A stretch of 5,624 bases of DNA, from the NCBI GenBank assembly GCA_002469765.1, contig DKNS01000008.1:1-5624 (forward strand). Reading direction: 5' to 3'. Below, one piece after another: positions 1-5,624 of the stretch. Within the stretch, counting starts at the first letter, position 1; every line of letters starts with the position of its first letter. Source of the DNA: Flavobacteriales bacterium UBA7382. GTDB taxonomy: Bacteria > Bacteroidota > Bacteroidia > Flavobacteriales_D > Sanyastnellaceae. Below the pieces are notes generated by a model. It was not told the DNA's origin and made no database searches. It worked only from the letters and a program-made list of their open reading frames with translations. Both the position numbers and the translations under genes were made by a program.

Positions 1-1459
1 TAGGCTTCAAGCCCTCCCATTCTAGGGTGGTGTCCTTGTGAGCGCGCACCAAATCCCCCTGTGCACCTTGACCCAGGGTAACTTCAACCCACCCAGGACA
101 GGCCACGTCCTCCAGCTTCAGTCGCCACTTGGCCAGGGCATCTTGGGTCAGGGTGCTCCACACCAACTCCAACGTGTCTTGGGGCCAAGTCTCCTGCGCA
201 TCCTCCCGAAAAAGTGCGTTTGGATAAAAGGTGGTTTGCACCGACACCCCGGGCCGTTCCGCCTGGGGGCAGTTCAACCTCACATTTGACCATGTGAGGT
301 CCCAGCTCGCCTGCACTTCCACACTGTCCACCCACACCATGACTTGGTCTTCATCCAAGCTGTCCAAGGGGGCAGAAAACTCAAAGACCGGCACCTCGTT
401 GGGCATCAGCCGACCCTGCGGCTTGGACTTCAGCCGCAACGAATCTGTGTCCACCAACCGTGGCCTCGGAACCGCCATGGTGTCCAAACGACCTTGCGTT
501 TGCCCCCAAATTGGCGCCCTGTGCCACACCAGTTGAATGTCCGCACTGTCCATGTCCTGGCTCCAGCCTCGGGCGTGCACCGTTCCGTCTGAAGGAGGCA
601 ATCCCGAAAGCTGCAAAGTCTTCTCCGCAGGGATCAGCCATTCCAAAGAATCAGACCTCGCCCAAGACTCGCTCAAACGCCACGATGCCCACCCCCATTC
701 GTCCCTCACAGCCTCAGACATGTAAGGCGTCGAAGGTGCCGTTGTGGCGCCAGACCACAACCCCCAAAACATGGTGTCCATCGAAGAGACCTGCTTCTCC
801 AAAAGTGCAACATCCTCTCCGGGTTCCCACGCGTAATTGCGGTTGTCGTCATGCAACGCCACCACCTGGAAGTCCGCCTTCGGTAAAAACGAAACGTCGA
901 AACGTCCGTCTTCCAGAGTCGTGGCCACGTATGACGGGGTGGCCCCTTTAATTACGCTGTCCACCGGCCAAGAAGCTGGAAACAACATGACCCTCATCCC
1001 AGGTTGGGCATCCCCTGTCAGGGCGTCGAGCACCCTGCCCCGAATGGAAAGGGTGTCAAGAACAGGACCTGTCGAAAAAGCATGTCGCAAGTTGGTGGCT
1101 GCATTTCCTTCATTGACGTCGGCGACCGCATCGCCAAATTGAAATACATAGGTTGTTTGGGCACGCAACGGCTCATTCCAACTCACCCACACTTCCCGTC
1201 CCCGCACCTCCAAGTCCACGGAACCATTCAACGGAGGACTCACCAACAATTGCGACCTCCAATTGGATGCCTTCACATACTCGTCAAACTCCAAGACCAC
1301 GCGCTGAACTTTGACTTGGGTTGCTCCCAATTCTGGAAAAGCCGACACAAGTTGAGGGGGGATCTCGTCTTTGGGGCCGCCCGATGGCGAGCCTACTTGG
1401 GCGCAAGAAGCCAGCACGACACACGCCAGCATCCACCACCATTGTCGCATGCTCTTCAT
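1..1459 (-). CDS. Ig-like domain lipoprotein, Bacteroidota type (3' end cut by window edge)
   Basis: The reading frame opens with ATG at 1459 and stays free of stops for 486 codons to the left edge, so the C-terminus is missing. The N-terminus is a lipoprotein signal: KSMRQ, a Trp-rich hydrophobic stretch, then the lipobox VLASC with the lipidated Cys at residue 19. Next comes the GGPKDEIPPQL motif (residues 27-37), which in Bacteroidota precedes an SbsA/Big_5-type Ig-like fold; here that fold spans about 33-132, with LEFDEYV and ending in FSTGP. Residues about 137-215 (IRGRVLDALTGD to NYAWEPGED) look like a carboxypeptidase-regulatory-like beta domain, with the usual DDNRN Asp/Asn turn. The rest is Trp-rich and likely beta-rich, but I recognise no domain in it. 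The protein is predicted to be a membrane-anchored envelope protein of unknown role. Its ATG overlaps the msrC stop (ATGA), suggesting translational coupling as the third gene of a comF-msrC operon. Codon 4 is an alternative ATG. Family assignment is by recognition. Confidence 0.85.
   Translation of the reverse strand, partial: MKSMRQWWWMLACVVLASCAQVGSPSGGPKDEIPPQLVSAFPELGATQVKVQRVVLEFDEYVKASNWRSQLLVSPPLNGSVDLEVRGREVWVSWNEPLRAQTTYVFQFGDAVADVNEGNAATNLRHAFSTGPVLDTLSIRGRVLDALTGDAQPGMRVMLFPASWPVDSVIKGATPSYVATTLEDGRFDVSFLPKADFQVVALHDDNRNYAWEPGEDVALLEKQVSSMDTMFWGLWSGATTAPSTPYMSEAVRDEWGWASWRLSESWARSDSLEWLIPAEKTLQLSGLPPSDGTVHARGWSQDMDSADIQLVWHRAPIWGQTQGRLDTMAVPRPRLVDTDSLRLKSKPQGRLMPNEVPVFEFSAPLDSLDEDQVMVWVDSVEVQASWDLTWSNVRLNCPQAERPGVSVQTTFYPNALFREDAQETWPQDTLELVWSTLTQDALAKWRLKLEDVACPGWVEVTLGQGAQGDLVRAHKDTTLEWEGLKP
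277..300. repeat. Perfect 9-bp inverted repeat with 6-nt spacer, inside the lipoprotein gene
   Basis: ACCTCACAT at 277-285 and ATGTGAGGT at 292-300 are exact reverse complements around the spacer TTGACC. The repeat lies within the lipoprotein reading frame (coding strand DLTWSNVRL) and has no T-run after it, so it is not a usual intrinsic terminator. It may be chance; an intragenic hairpin or a protein-binding site is possible. Confidence 0.45.
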
Positions 1460-1965
1460 GACCAAGACCAAGTGGGCCAAACGCGTTCCACCAATGCCAT
1501 CAAAGCCTCCAAACTTGCCAATTCTTCCGGCGCGAAATCGTTGGCCGAGGCGCTGTCAATGTCCAACACGGCAACCACCTCGCCGTCGGGAGAACAGATG
1601 GGGAGCACCACTTCGCTCAAGCTCGCACTGCTGCATCCAACATGGCCTGGAAACGCATGCACATCTGGCACAACCTGGGTGGCTTTGGCTTCCCAAGCTG
1701 CCGCGCACACTCCCTTTCCGCGATGAAGACGCGTGCAAGCCACAGGACCTTGAAACGGTCCGAGCACCAAGTTGTCCGCCCCCTTGTCGACAAGGTAAAA
1801 TCCCACCCAATGCCATCCGGTGGCGGACCAGATTGCCGCAGCCAAGTTGGCCAGATTGGCCACCCCCGATGATTCGCCAGTCAGCAAACCCTCAAGAGGA
1901 GACAACAAATGCTGCAAACGGGCTGCACGGGGAAGAGTGGGATCGATGGGAAGGTTATGCACCAC
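1456..1965 (-). CDS. msrC: Free methionine-R-sulfoxide reductase (GAF domain protein)
   Basis: This cytosolic enzyme family reduces free L-methionine-R-sulfoxide to methionine, and its disulfide is recycled by thioredoxin. The 169-residue protein is a single GAF domain of the usual family length. It carries the family signature from WHWVGFYLV (residues 51-59) through LGPFQGPVACTR (68-79), GVC (85-87), VVPDVHAFPGH (98-108) and VLDIDS (133-138). The three family cysteines are all present at 77, 87 and 111; they match Cys84, Cys94 and Cys118 of the E. coli enzyme with a constant offset of 7, Cys111 being the expected catalytic one. The acidic positions expected near the substrate (Glu118, Asp135, Asp137) are also kept, so the enzyme should be active. 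The start is GTG; a second GTG follows directly and there is no clear Shine-Dalgarno. The gene begins 21 nt after the comF stop and ends in a 4-nt ATGA overlap with the lipoprotein gene, so it is probably co-transcribed with both. There is also a small NLANLA repeat at residues 37-42. Confidence 0.93.
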   Translation of the reverse strand: MVHNLPIDPTLPRAARLQHLLSPLEGLLTGESSGVANLANLAAAIWSATGWHWVGFYLVDKGADNLVLGPFQGPVACTRLHRGKGVCAAAWEAKATQVVPDVHAFPGHVGCSSASLSEVVLPICSPDGEVVAVLDIDSASANDFAPEELASLEALMALVERVWPTWSWS

Positions 1966-1986
1966 GCCCCAAAAGTACGACCTGAG

Positions 1987-2631
1987 TCAAGCCATGGCCA
2001 ACCAAGCCCCACCGACGCATGTGTGGCCTGCTGCCGCCAATGCCTGGGCGCATGTCCTGTATGTCGCGCCTGTTGTCAACACGTCGTCGACCAACACCAC
2101 CCTTCTCGGAAATGAGGTGGAATTGCCCACGTAAGATGCCTCCAACACGCGCATGCGTTCCACCCGAGACGACCCAGTCAAGGAGCGCCGATGGGCTGCC
2201 CTGGCCAGCATGGAAGTCTCCATCGGAAGCCCCCACCCTGAAGCCAAGCCCCGCGCCAACGATTCCGACGGATTGAACCCGCGACGAATTCGCCGACGCC
2301 AATGCGAAGGCACAGGAACCAAAACCGTGCCTGGAGGCGGGGGCGGCCAAGCTGCAGCCATCCAACGTCCAAGTCGCTTCCCAGGGTCTGCCCGCCCGCC
2401 GTATTTCATGCGATGCAAGATTTGGGACGTTCCCCGTTCGGCACACAAGCGAAATCCCAACGCATGCGGTCGGGCCCCAGCTCGAAGTTGCCCCAGCGCC
2501 AAGCTGCTGGGGCTCGGAGGCAGCACAGGCCACGCCAGACGGCACCCTGGACATGTCCCTGCCACTTCATTCGCCAACAAGAACCCGCCGCACTCCCAGC
2601 ACCGTCCCAAACCCAACCAAGTCCGCCACAT
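1987..2631 (-). CDS. comF: ComF family protein (phosphoribosyltransferase fold)
   Basis: The predicted 214-residue protein has the standard ComF plan. A four-Cys zinc-ribbon-like N-terminus (Cys11, Cys14, Cys27, Cys30) is followed by the ILHRMKYGG segment (71-79), the VPVPSHWRRRIRRGFN motif (105-120) and the phosphoribosyl-diphosphate-binding loop VVLVDDVLTTGAT (178-190). Characterised relatives (B. subtilis ComFC, H. influenzae ComF) are needed for DNA uptake during natural transformation; the biochemical role is not settled, and many genomes keep the gene without known competence. The frame is open up to 2784, but I chose the ATG at 2631: it places the first CxxC about ten residues in, as in relatives, and avoids overlap with the divergent DUF72 gene. 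GAGGT lies 13 nt before it, a weak ribosome-binding site. Oddities are five consecutive prolines at 96-100 and SLTGSSRVERMR (150-161) where relatives often have a Gln-containing segment. It is the first gene of the leftward cluster with msrC. Confidence 0.92.
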   Translation of the reverse strand: MWRTWLGLGRCWECGGFLLANEVAGTCPGCRLAWPVLPPSPSSLALGQLRAGARPHALGFRLCAERGTSQILHRMKYGGRADPGKRLGRWMAAAWPPPPPGTVLVPVPSHWRRRIRRGFNPSESLARGLASGWGLPMETSMLARAAHRRSLTGSSRVERMRVLEASYVGNSTSFPRRVVLVDDVLTTGATYRTCAQALAAAGHTCVGGAWLAMA

Positions 2632-2726
2632 GAACCCAAAGTTGACCTCACGCTGCCAGCCGCCCCTCTGTGATTTTGCCCACGTTGGTGCGGCACTCAC
2701 CTGCGTGGCGGCTGTACCTTCATGGT
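2632..2726. promoter_or_regulatory. Divergent comF / DUF72 spacer with dyad symmetry
   Basis: This 95-nt gap must hold the start signals for both flanking genes. An imperfect dyad covers 2680-2708: CCACG pairs with CGTGG and GGTG with CACC around a 7-nt loop, interrupted by one T-G and one T-T position. A second, wider inverted repeat pairs CAGCCGCC (2657-2664) with GGCGGCTG (2707-2714) and overlaps the first by two bases, so the two foldings exclude each other. I see no convincing Bacteroidota-type promoter (TTG followed by TAnnTTTG) on either strand. Whether the dyads are operators, leader hairpins or chance cannot be told from the sequence. Confidence 0.35.
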
Positions 2727-3653
2727 GTGAAATTTGGGAAACTCGACGCCCCCCCGGAAAGCATGGATTGGACACTCCCCGCAAGTGCTCCAGGTTTCAC
2801 CATGGCCGATGCGAGATCGTCCGACGACGACCCTTCTCCCGAAGTGCGGGTGGGCGGAACCATGTGGACCATTCGGCCTTGGCGCGGGACAGTGTACCCT
2901 GCGCAGGACCCTCAACGAACCTGGCCAGCGCACTACGGCCGGCAGTTTGGCACCCTTGAATTCAATGCGACGCACTACCGCATTCACCCTGCGGACCGCA
3001 TGGCAAAATGGGCGAGTGCCATGCCTGAGGGGTTCAGGTTTTGTCCCAAGTTTCCACAAATCATCACCCACTTCAGGCGCTTCAAGGGGTGCGAAAGTCC
3101 CACCGACGACTTCATCGAGGGCTTGCTTGCCTTGGGGGCCAATCTTGGGCCTTCGTTCATCCAATTGCCTCCACATTTTGCGCCCCACCATGCCGAGGCC
3201 ATGCGAGGGTATCTGGCCAAGTGGCCACGTGAATTGAAAGTGGCCGTGGAATTCAGGCATCCAGGTTGGTTTGAAGGTGGCACAGAGGCAGAGGAAACTT
3301 GGGCGCTGATGAGGGACCTGGGCATGGGGGCGGTCATCAGCGATACGGCAGGCCGTCGAGACGCCTTGCACATGCGCGTCACAGCCCCGTTTGTGCTGGT
3401 CCGTTTCGGGGGATACGAAGGTCACGCCTCAGACGAGGCCCGCCTGGAAGCGTGGGCCCAACGCATCGCAATGTGGCGAGACGATGGGTTGAAAGAATTC
3501 CACCTGTTGGTCCACCAGCCCGACAGCGTGCACACCCCAGAAACGTGCCGGCAATTTGCCCGATTGGTGGACGACCGGACGGGCTTGAAAGTCCAAGCCC
3601 CTGTGGACGCAGATGTCGGCCTGGACGGCACCAGCACGCACGGTGGCCACTGA
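2727..3653 (+). CDS. DUF72 domain-containing protein (YecE-like)
   Basis: The 308-residue protein belongs to the DUF72/YecE family, predicted TIM-barrel-like cytosolic proteins whose biochemical function is not established. Landmarks are VRVGGTMWTIRPWRG (40-54), LEFNATHYRIHP (77-88), FRFCPKFPQIITH (103-115), FIQLPPHFAP (144-153), VAVEFRHPGWF (172-182), SDTAGRRDALHMR (205-217) and FHLLVHQP (258-265). I chose the GTG at 2727 because it makes the protein begin MKFGKLD, the N-terminus I recall for Bacteroidota members, followed by DWTLP. The frame also allows a GTG at 2670, which would add 19 residues unlike the family. The Shine-Dalgarno is weak, and an ATG five bases before the GTG is out of frame and stops after two codons. 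The gene is divergent from comF and converges with the symporter gene 11 nt downstream, so it is probably monocistronic. The family call is firm; no substrate can be inferred. Confidence 0.92.
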   Translation: MKFGKLDAPPESMDWTLPASAPGFTMADARSSDDDPSPEVRVGGTMWTIRPWRGTVYPAQDPQRTWPAHYGRQFGTLEFNATHYRIHPADRMAKWASAMPEGFRFCPKFPQIITHFRRFKGCESPTDDFIEGLLALGANLGPSFIQLPPHFAPHHAEAMRGYLAKWPRELKVAVEFRHPGWFEGGTEAEETWALMRDLGMGAVISDTAGRRDALHMRVTAPFVLVRFGGYEGHASDEARLEAWAQRIAMWRDDGLKEFHLLVHQPDSVHTPETCRQFARLVDDRTGLKVQAPVDADVGLDGTSTHGGH

Positions 3654-3664
3654 ACACAAGGCCT

Positions 3665-5317
3665 TCAGCTCCAGAACATGGCGTAAAGTGCCACCAACAC
3701 AACCATAATGGCAAATGCACCCACGTTGTACAGCCCGTCGGTGCGGAAGGTGTCACGCGACAATTCAATCGCTTTGGAGTCGCGGGTGCCTTGCCCGTTG
3801 CGTGCGCTTACCAAGGCGATGATGCCCATGGTGACCAACGACGTGAGGCCCATTTGGTCCAAGAAAGGCAAGTCCAAAAACAAGGGGCTTCCCGACCACC
3901 CCTTGGGGGCCACCTTGAAGTACATGGCCACAGGAATGCTCAAAAGTGCGCCCCAAATGGCCCCTTGATTTGTGGCCTTCTTCCAGAAAAGACCCATCAA
4001 AAAGACCGCCAAAATGCCCGGACTCACGACCCCTGTGTATTCTTGAATGAACTGGAACGCCTGGTCAATGCCCCCGAGCAGCGGCGCCGTGCACGCCGCG
4101 ACCGCCAAGGCGACTGCGGCCGAAATGCGCCCCACCTTCACGGTGGTTCGGTCGTCCGCACCTGGGCTGATGTGCTGCCTGTAAATGTCCATGGTGAAGA
4201 TGGTGGAGGTGGAATTCAACATGGACGCCAACGACGATACGATGGCGGCCGTCAATGCTGCAAATGCAAGCCCTTTCAACCCAGCCGGCAAGAATTGGAG
4301 CAACCACGGATACGCCTTGTCTGCCTCGGAAAGGGAGGGCATGTTTTCGGTTGCCCCTTCGCCCAACCCCAACATCACGCCAGGGTCGTTCACCATCACA
4401 AACGCCGCGATGCCCGGGAGCACAACCACCATCGGCAAAATCAATTTGAGGACGGCGGCAAAGAGGATTCCGCGCTGGGCCTCTTTCAGGGATTTGGCGG
4501 CCAACGTGCGCTGGATGATGTACTGGTTGAAGCCCCAATAATACAAGTTGGCCACCCACATGCCACCGACCAACACCCCGATGCCTGGGAGGTTGTTGTA
4601 TTGAGGGTGGTCCCGTTGCAGAATCATCACGAAACGCTCAGGCGCAACGTCCATCATGGTCTGCATGCCAACCCACATACCCGCTCCACCTGAAACCGCA
4701 TCCAGCGCCAAATATGACGTGACCAAACCTCCCATCACAAGAAACACAACCTGGATGACGTCGGTCCAAGACACCGCACTCAATCCGCCATACAAGCTGT
4801 AAGCTGCCGCAAACAAGGCGAGCCCCAACACCCCATACCCCATGGGGAAACCCATGATCGTCTCCAAGGCCAACGACCCCAAGTACAAGACCGATGCGAG
4901 GTTGACGAACACGTACAAGCCAATCCAGAAGACGGCCAGGATGGTTTTAAGCTGGGGGCTGTACCTCTTCTCCACAAATTCTGGAATCGTGTACAAACCC
5001 TTTTCAATGAAAATGGGCAAAAAGTACTTCCCCACGACGAGCAGCGTCAACGCGGCCATCCACTCGTATGACGCGATGGCCAACCCAAGCGTGAATCCAC
5101 TTCCAGACATGCCAATGAACTGCTCTGCGCTGATGTTGGCAGCGATCAAACTGGCGCCAATGGCCCACCATGGCAAGCTCTTGCTCGCCAGGAAATAGTC
5201 TTCGGCACTTTTTTCTCGGCCGTCTTTGGACCTGGACACCCAAAGACCGACACCCAAGATCAGCAAGGCGTATGCAATGAAAATGACGCTGTCAAGCGTC
5301 GAGAATGTTGTGTTCAT
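3665..5317 (-). CDS. sglT: Sodium/sugar symporter, vSGLT-like (solute:sodium symporter family)
   Basis: This 550-residue inner-membrane protein should import a hexose, most likely galactose or glucose, with Na+. It resembles the Vibrio parahaemolyticus galactose transporter vSGLT almost end to end, including LPWWAIGASLIAANISAEQF (48-67), ASYEW (82-86), NLYYWGFNQYIIQRTLAAKS (257-276) and FQFIQEYTG (421-429). Residues known to contact galactose in vSGLT are all present with a constant offset of 3: Gln66, Glu85, Asn257, Lys291 and Gln425, plus the gate Tyr260. The Na+ site is also kept (Ala59, Ile62, Ala358, Ser361, Ser362). I count about 14 hydrophobic segments, as in vSGLT. One difference is a loop about eight residues longer (about 470-482) before the last two helices. 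The ATG at 5317 gives the family N-terminus; there is no clear Shine-Dalgarno before it. The gene is divergent from upp and converges on the DUF72 gene. No sugar-catabolic genes are visible nearby, so substrate rests on homology alone. The symbol follows the Vibrio gene. Confidence 0.95.
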   Translation of the reverse strand: MNTTFSTLDSVIFIAYALLILGVGLWVSRSKDGREKSAEDYFLASKSLPWWAIGASLIAANISAEQFIGMSGSGFTLGLAIASYEWMAALTLLVVGKYFLPIFIEKGLYTIPEFVEKRYSPQLKTILAVFWIGLYVFVNLASVLYLGSLALETIMGFPMGYGVLGLALFAAAYSLYGGLSAVSWTDVIQVVFLVMGGLVTSYLALDAVSGGAGMWVGMQTMMDVAPERFVMILQRDHPQYNNLPGIGVLVGGMWVANLYYWGFNQYIIQRTLAAKSLKEAQRGILFAAVLKLILPMVVVLPGIAAFVMVNDPGVMLGLGEGATENMPSLSEADKAYPWLLQFLPAGLKGLAFAALTAAIVSSLASMLNSTSTIFTMDIYRQHISPGADDRTTVKVGRISAAVALAVAACTAPLLGGIDQAFQFIQEYTGVVSPGILAVFLMGLFWKKATNQGAIWGALLSIPVAMYFKVAPKGWSGSPLFLDLPFLDQMGLTSLVTMGIIALVSARNGQGTRDSKAIELSRDTFRTDGLYNVGAFAIMVVLVALYAMFWS

Positions 5318-5370
5318 GAGAGGGTGACGTGGTGTTCGTCGGTCAAGCTAAGCCACACGAGAACACCTTG
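5318..5370. promoter_or_regulatory. Divergent symporter / upp spacer with inverted repeat
   Basis: The 53-nt gap must contain at least part of the control region for both genes. GGTGTTC at 5331-5337 and GAACACC at 5361-5367 are exact reverse complements. The match extends inward by three more pairs (TCG at 5339-5341 with CGA at 5358-5360) if G5338 is bulged out, leaving a 16-nt centre. The dyad sits near the middle of the gap, as an operator shared by two divergent promoters would. No convincing promoter boxes were found, and if upp starts at one of the upstream GTG codons (5329 or 5332) most of this would be coding. Confidence 0.35.
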
Positions 5371-5624
5371 ATGTACTTTGGACGCATGGCAGCTTCAGTG
5401 CGCATCTTGAATGAACAACCCGGCATGGCCGGCCAACTCCTGTTGAACCTTCGAGATGCGTCCACCCACCAGGACAAGGCGGCTTTCCGATGGAACATGC
5501 AACGCTTGGGCCGCGAATTGGGCAGTGCCTTGGCTCAGGTGTGGGACATGAAGGAAGCCTCATGCCAAACCCCGCTCGGACAAGCCACCGAGCAAGTCCC
5601 TTCAGCGCAACCCATACTTGCGTG
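5371..5624 (+). CDS. upp: Uracil phosphoribosyltransferase, N-terminal part (cut by window edge)
   Basis: An open frame from ATG 5371 runs 84 codons to the right edge without a stop. It matches the N-terminal region of Bacteroidota uracil phosphoribosyltransferases, which make UMP from uracil and phosphoribosyl diphosphate in pyrimidine salvage. Shared marks are ILN near the start (12-14), LRDAS (27-31), FRWNMQRLG (39-47), TPLGQAT (67-73) and QPILA (80-84), which in relatives leads straight into the ILRAGL segment. The catalytic and phosphoribosyl-diphosphate-binding parts lie beyond the window, so activity cannot be judged. The start is uncertain: ATG 5386 (MAASVRILN) fits the family length slightly better, and in-frame GTG codons occur at 5329 and 5332 after a TGA at 5317-5319. 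There is no strong Shine-Dalgarno for any of them. The gene is divergent from the symporter gene and could share its control region. Confidence 0.85.
   Translation, partial: MYFGRMAASVRILNEQPGMAGQLLLNLRDASTHQDKAAFRWNMQRLGRELGSALAQVWDMKEASCQTPLGQATEQVPSAQPILA

Noticed and set aside
1004..1726. Rightward open frame (240 codons) across the lipoprotein/msrC junction
   Set aside because: It is antisense to two supported genes and its translation shows no domain; the leftward frames carry the lipobox and the fRMsr signature.
1837..1863. Imperfect tandem 9-bp repeat in msrC (VANLANLAA)
   Set aside because: It is short, degenerate and fits a normal amphipathic helix; nothing suggests a variable repeat.
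1963..1989. comF and msrC lie in the same frame, so readthrough of the comF TGA could give a fusion
   Set aside because: The frame is open across the gap, but nothing near the stop suggests recoding and both proteins are complete on their own.
2670..2726. Upstream GTG start for the DUF72 gene
   Set aside because: It adds 19 residues not seen in the family, while GTG 2727 gives the expected MKFGK beginning.
2632..2784. Upstream extension of comF to a start at 2784
   Set aside because: The extra 51 residues resemble nothing in ComF proteins, would overlap the DUF72 gene on the other strand, and would put the zinc-ribbon cysteines far from the N-terminus.
3643..3665. Two 8-bp palindromes, GTGGCCAC and AAGGCCTT, around the DUF72 stop codon
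   Set aside because: They have no loop, so they do not form a terminator hairpin, and short GGCC palindromes are common in GC-rich DNA.
3299..4693. Long rightward open frame (464 codons) across the DUF72 end and the symporter gene
   Set aside because: It crosses two firmly identified genes in another frame and on the opposite strand, and its translation is Arg/His/Gly/Pro-rich with no recognisable motif; it is a high-GC shadow.
5374..5381. TACTTTGG, similar to the Bacteroidota -7 box TAnnTTTG
   Set aside because: No TTG element lies at the right distance upstream, and it falls inside the likely start of upp; it would only make sense for a leaderless transcript starting near ATG 5386.
1..5624. 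Search for mobile elements, CRISPR, tRNA/rRNA genes, and toxin-antitoxin or defence cassettes
   Set aside because: Nearly all of the window is taken up by six identifiable genes, the spacers are 95 nt or less, and no array, transposase motif or RNA gene signature was seen.

Overview
The window reads as chromosomal DNA from a GC-rich member of the Bacteroidota, possibly a marine or aquatic lineage. The main pointers are a lipoprotein with a lipobox followed by the GGPKD..PP signature and Ig-like fold seen in that phylum, a DUF72 protein with the phylum's KFGK-type N-terminus, a uracil phosphoribosyltransferase of the Bacteroidota subtype, and weak or absent Shine-Dalgarno sequences. The lineage call is by recognition of protein families, not by a search.

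Layout. Positions 1-2631 form a tight leftward three-gene cluster, transcribed from right to left: comF (a phosphoribosyltransferase-fold protein), then msrC (a GAF-domain free-methionine-R-sulfoxide reductase) 21 nt later, then an Ig-like lipoprotein gene. The lipoprotein gene overlaps the end of msrC by 4 nt and runs off the left edge. A 95-nt divergent spacer (2632-2726) separates comF from a rightward DUF72 (YecE-like) gene at 2727-3653. This converges, with an 11-nt gap, on a leftward sodium/sugar symporter gene (3665-5317) very like the Vibrio galactose transporter vSGLT. A second, 53-nt divergent spacer separates the symporter from the start of a rightward upp gene (uracil phosphoribosyltransferase), cut off by the right edge.

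How the genes fit together. These are mostly housekeeping functions with no obvious single pathway: sugar uptake, pyrimidine salvage, repair of oxidised free methionine, a possible competence-linked protein and an envelope lipoprotein. The coding density is very high and no mobile element, RNA gene, CRISPR array or toxin/defence cassette is visible. I found no undescribed system here. The best leads are small: dyad symmetries in both divergent spacers, a five-proline run in ComF, and the compact comF-msrC-lipoprotein cluster.
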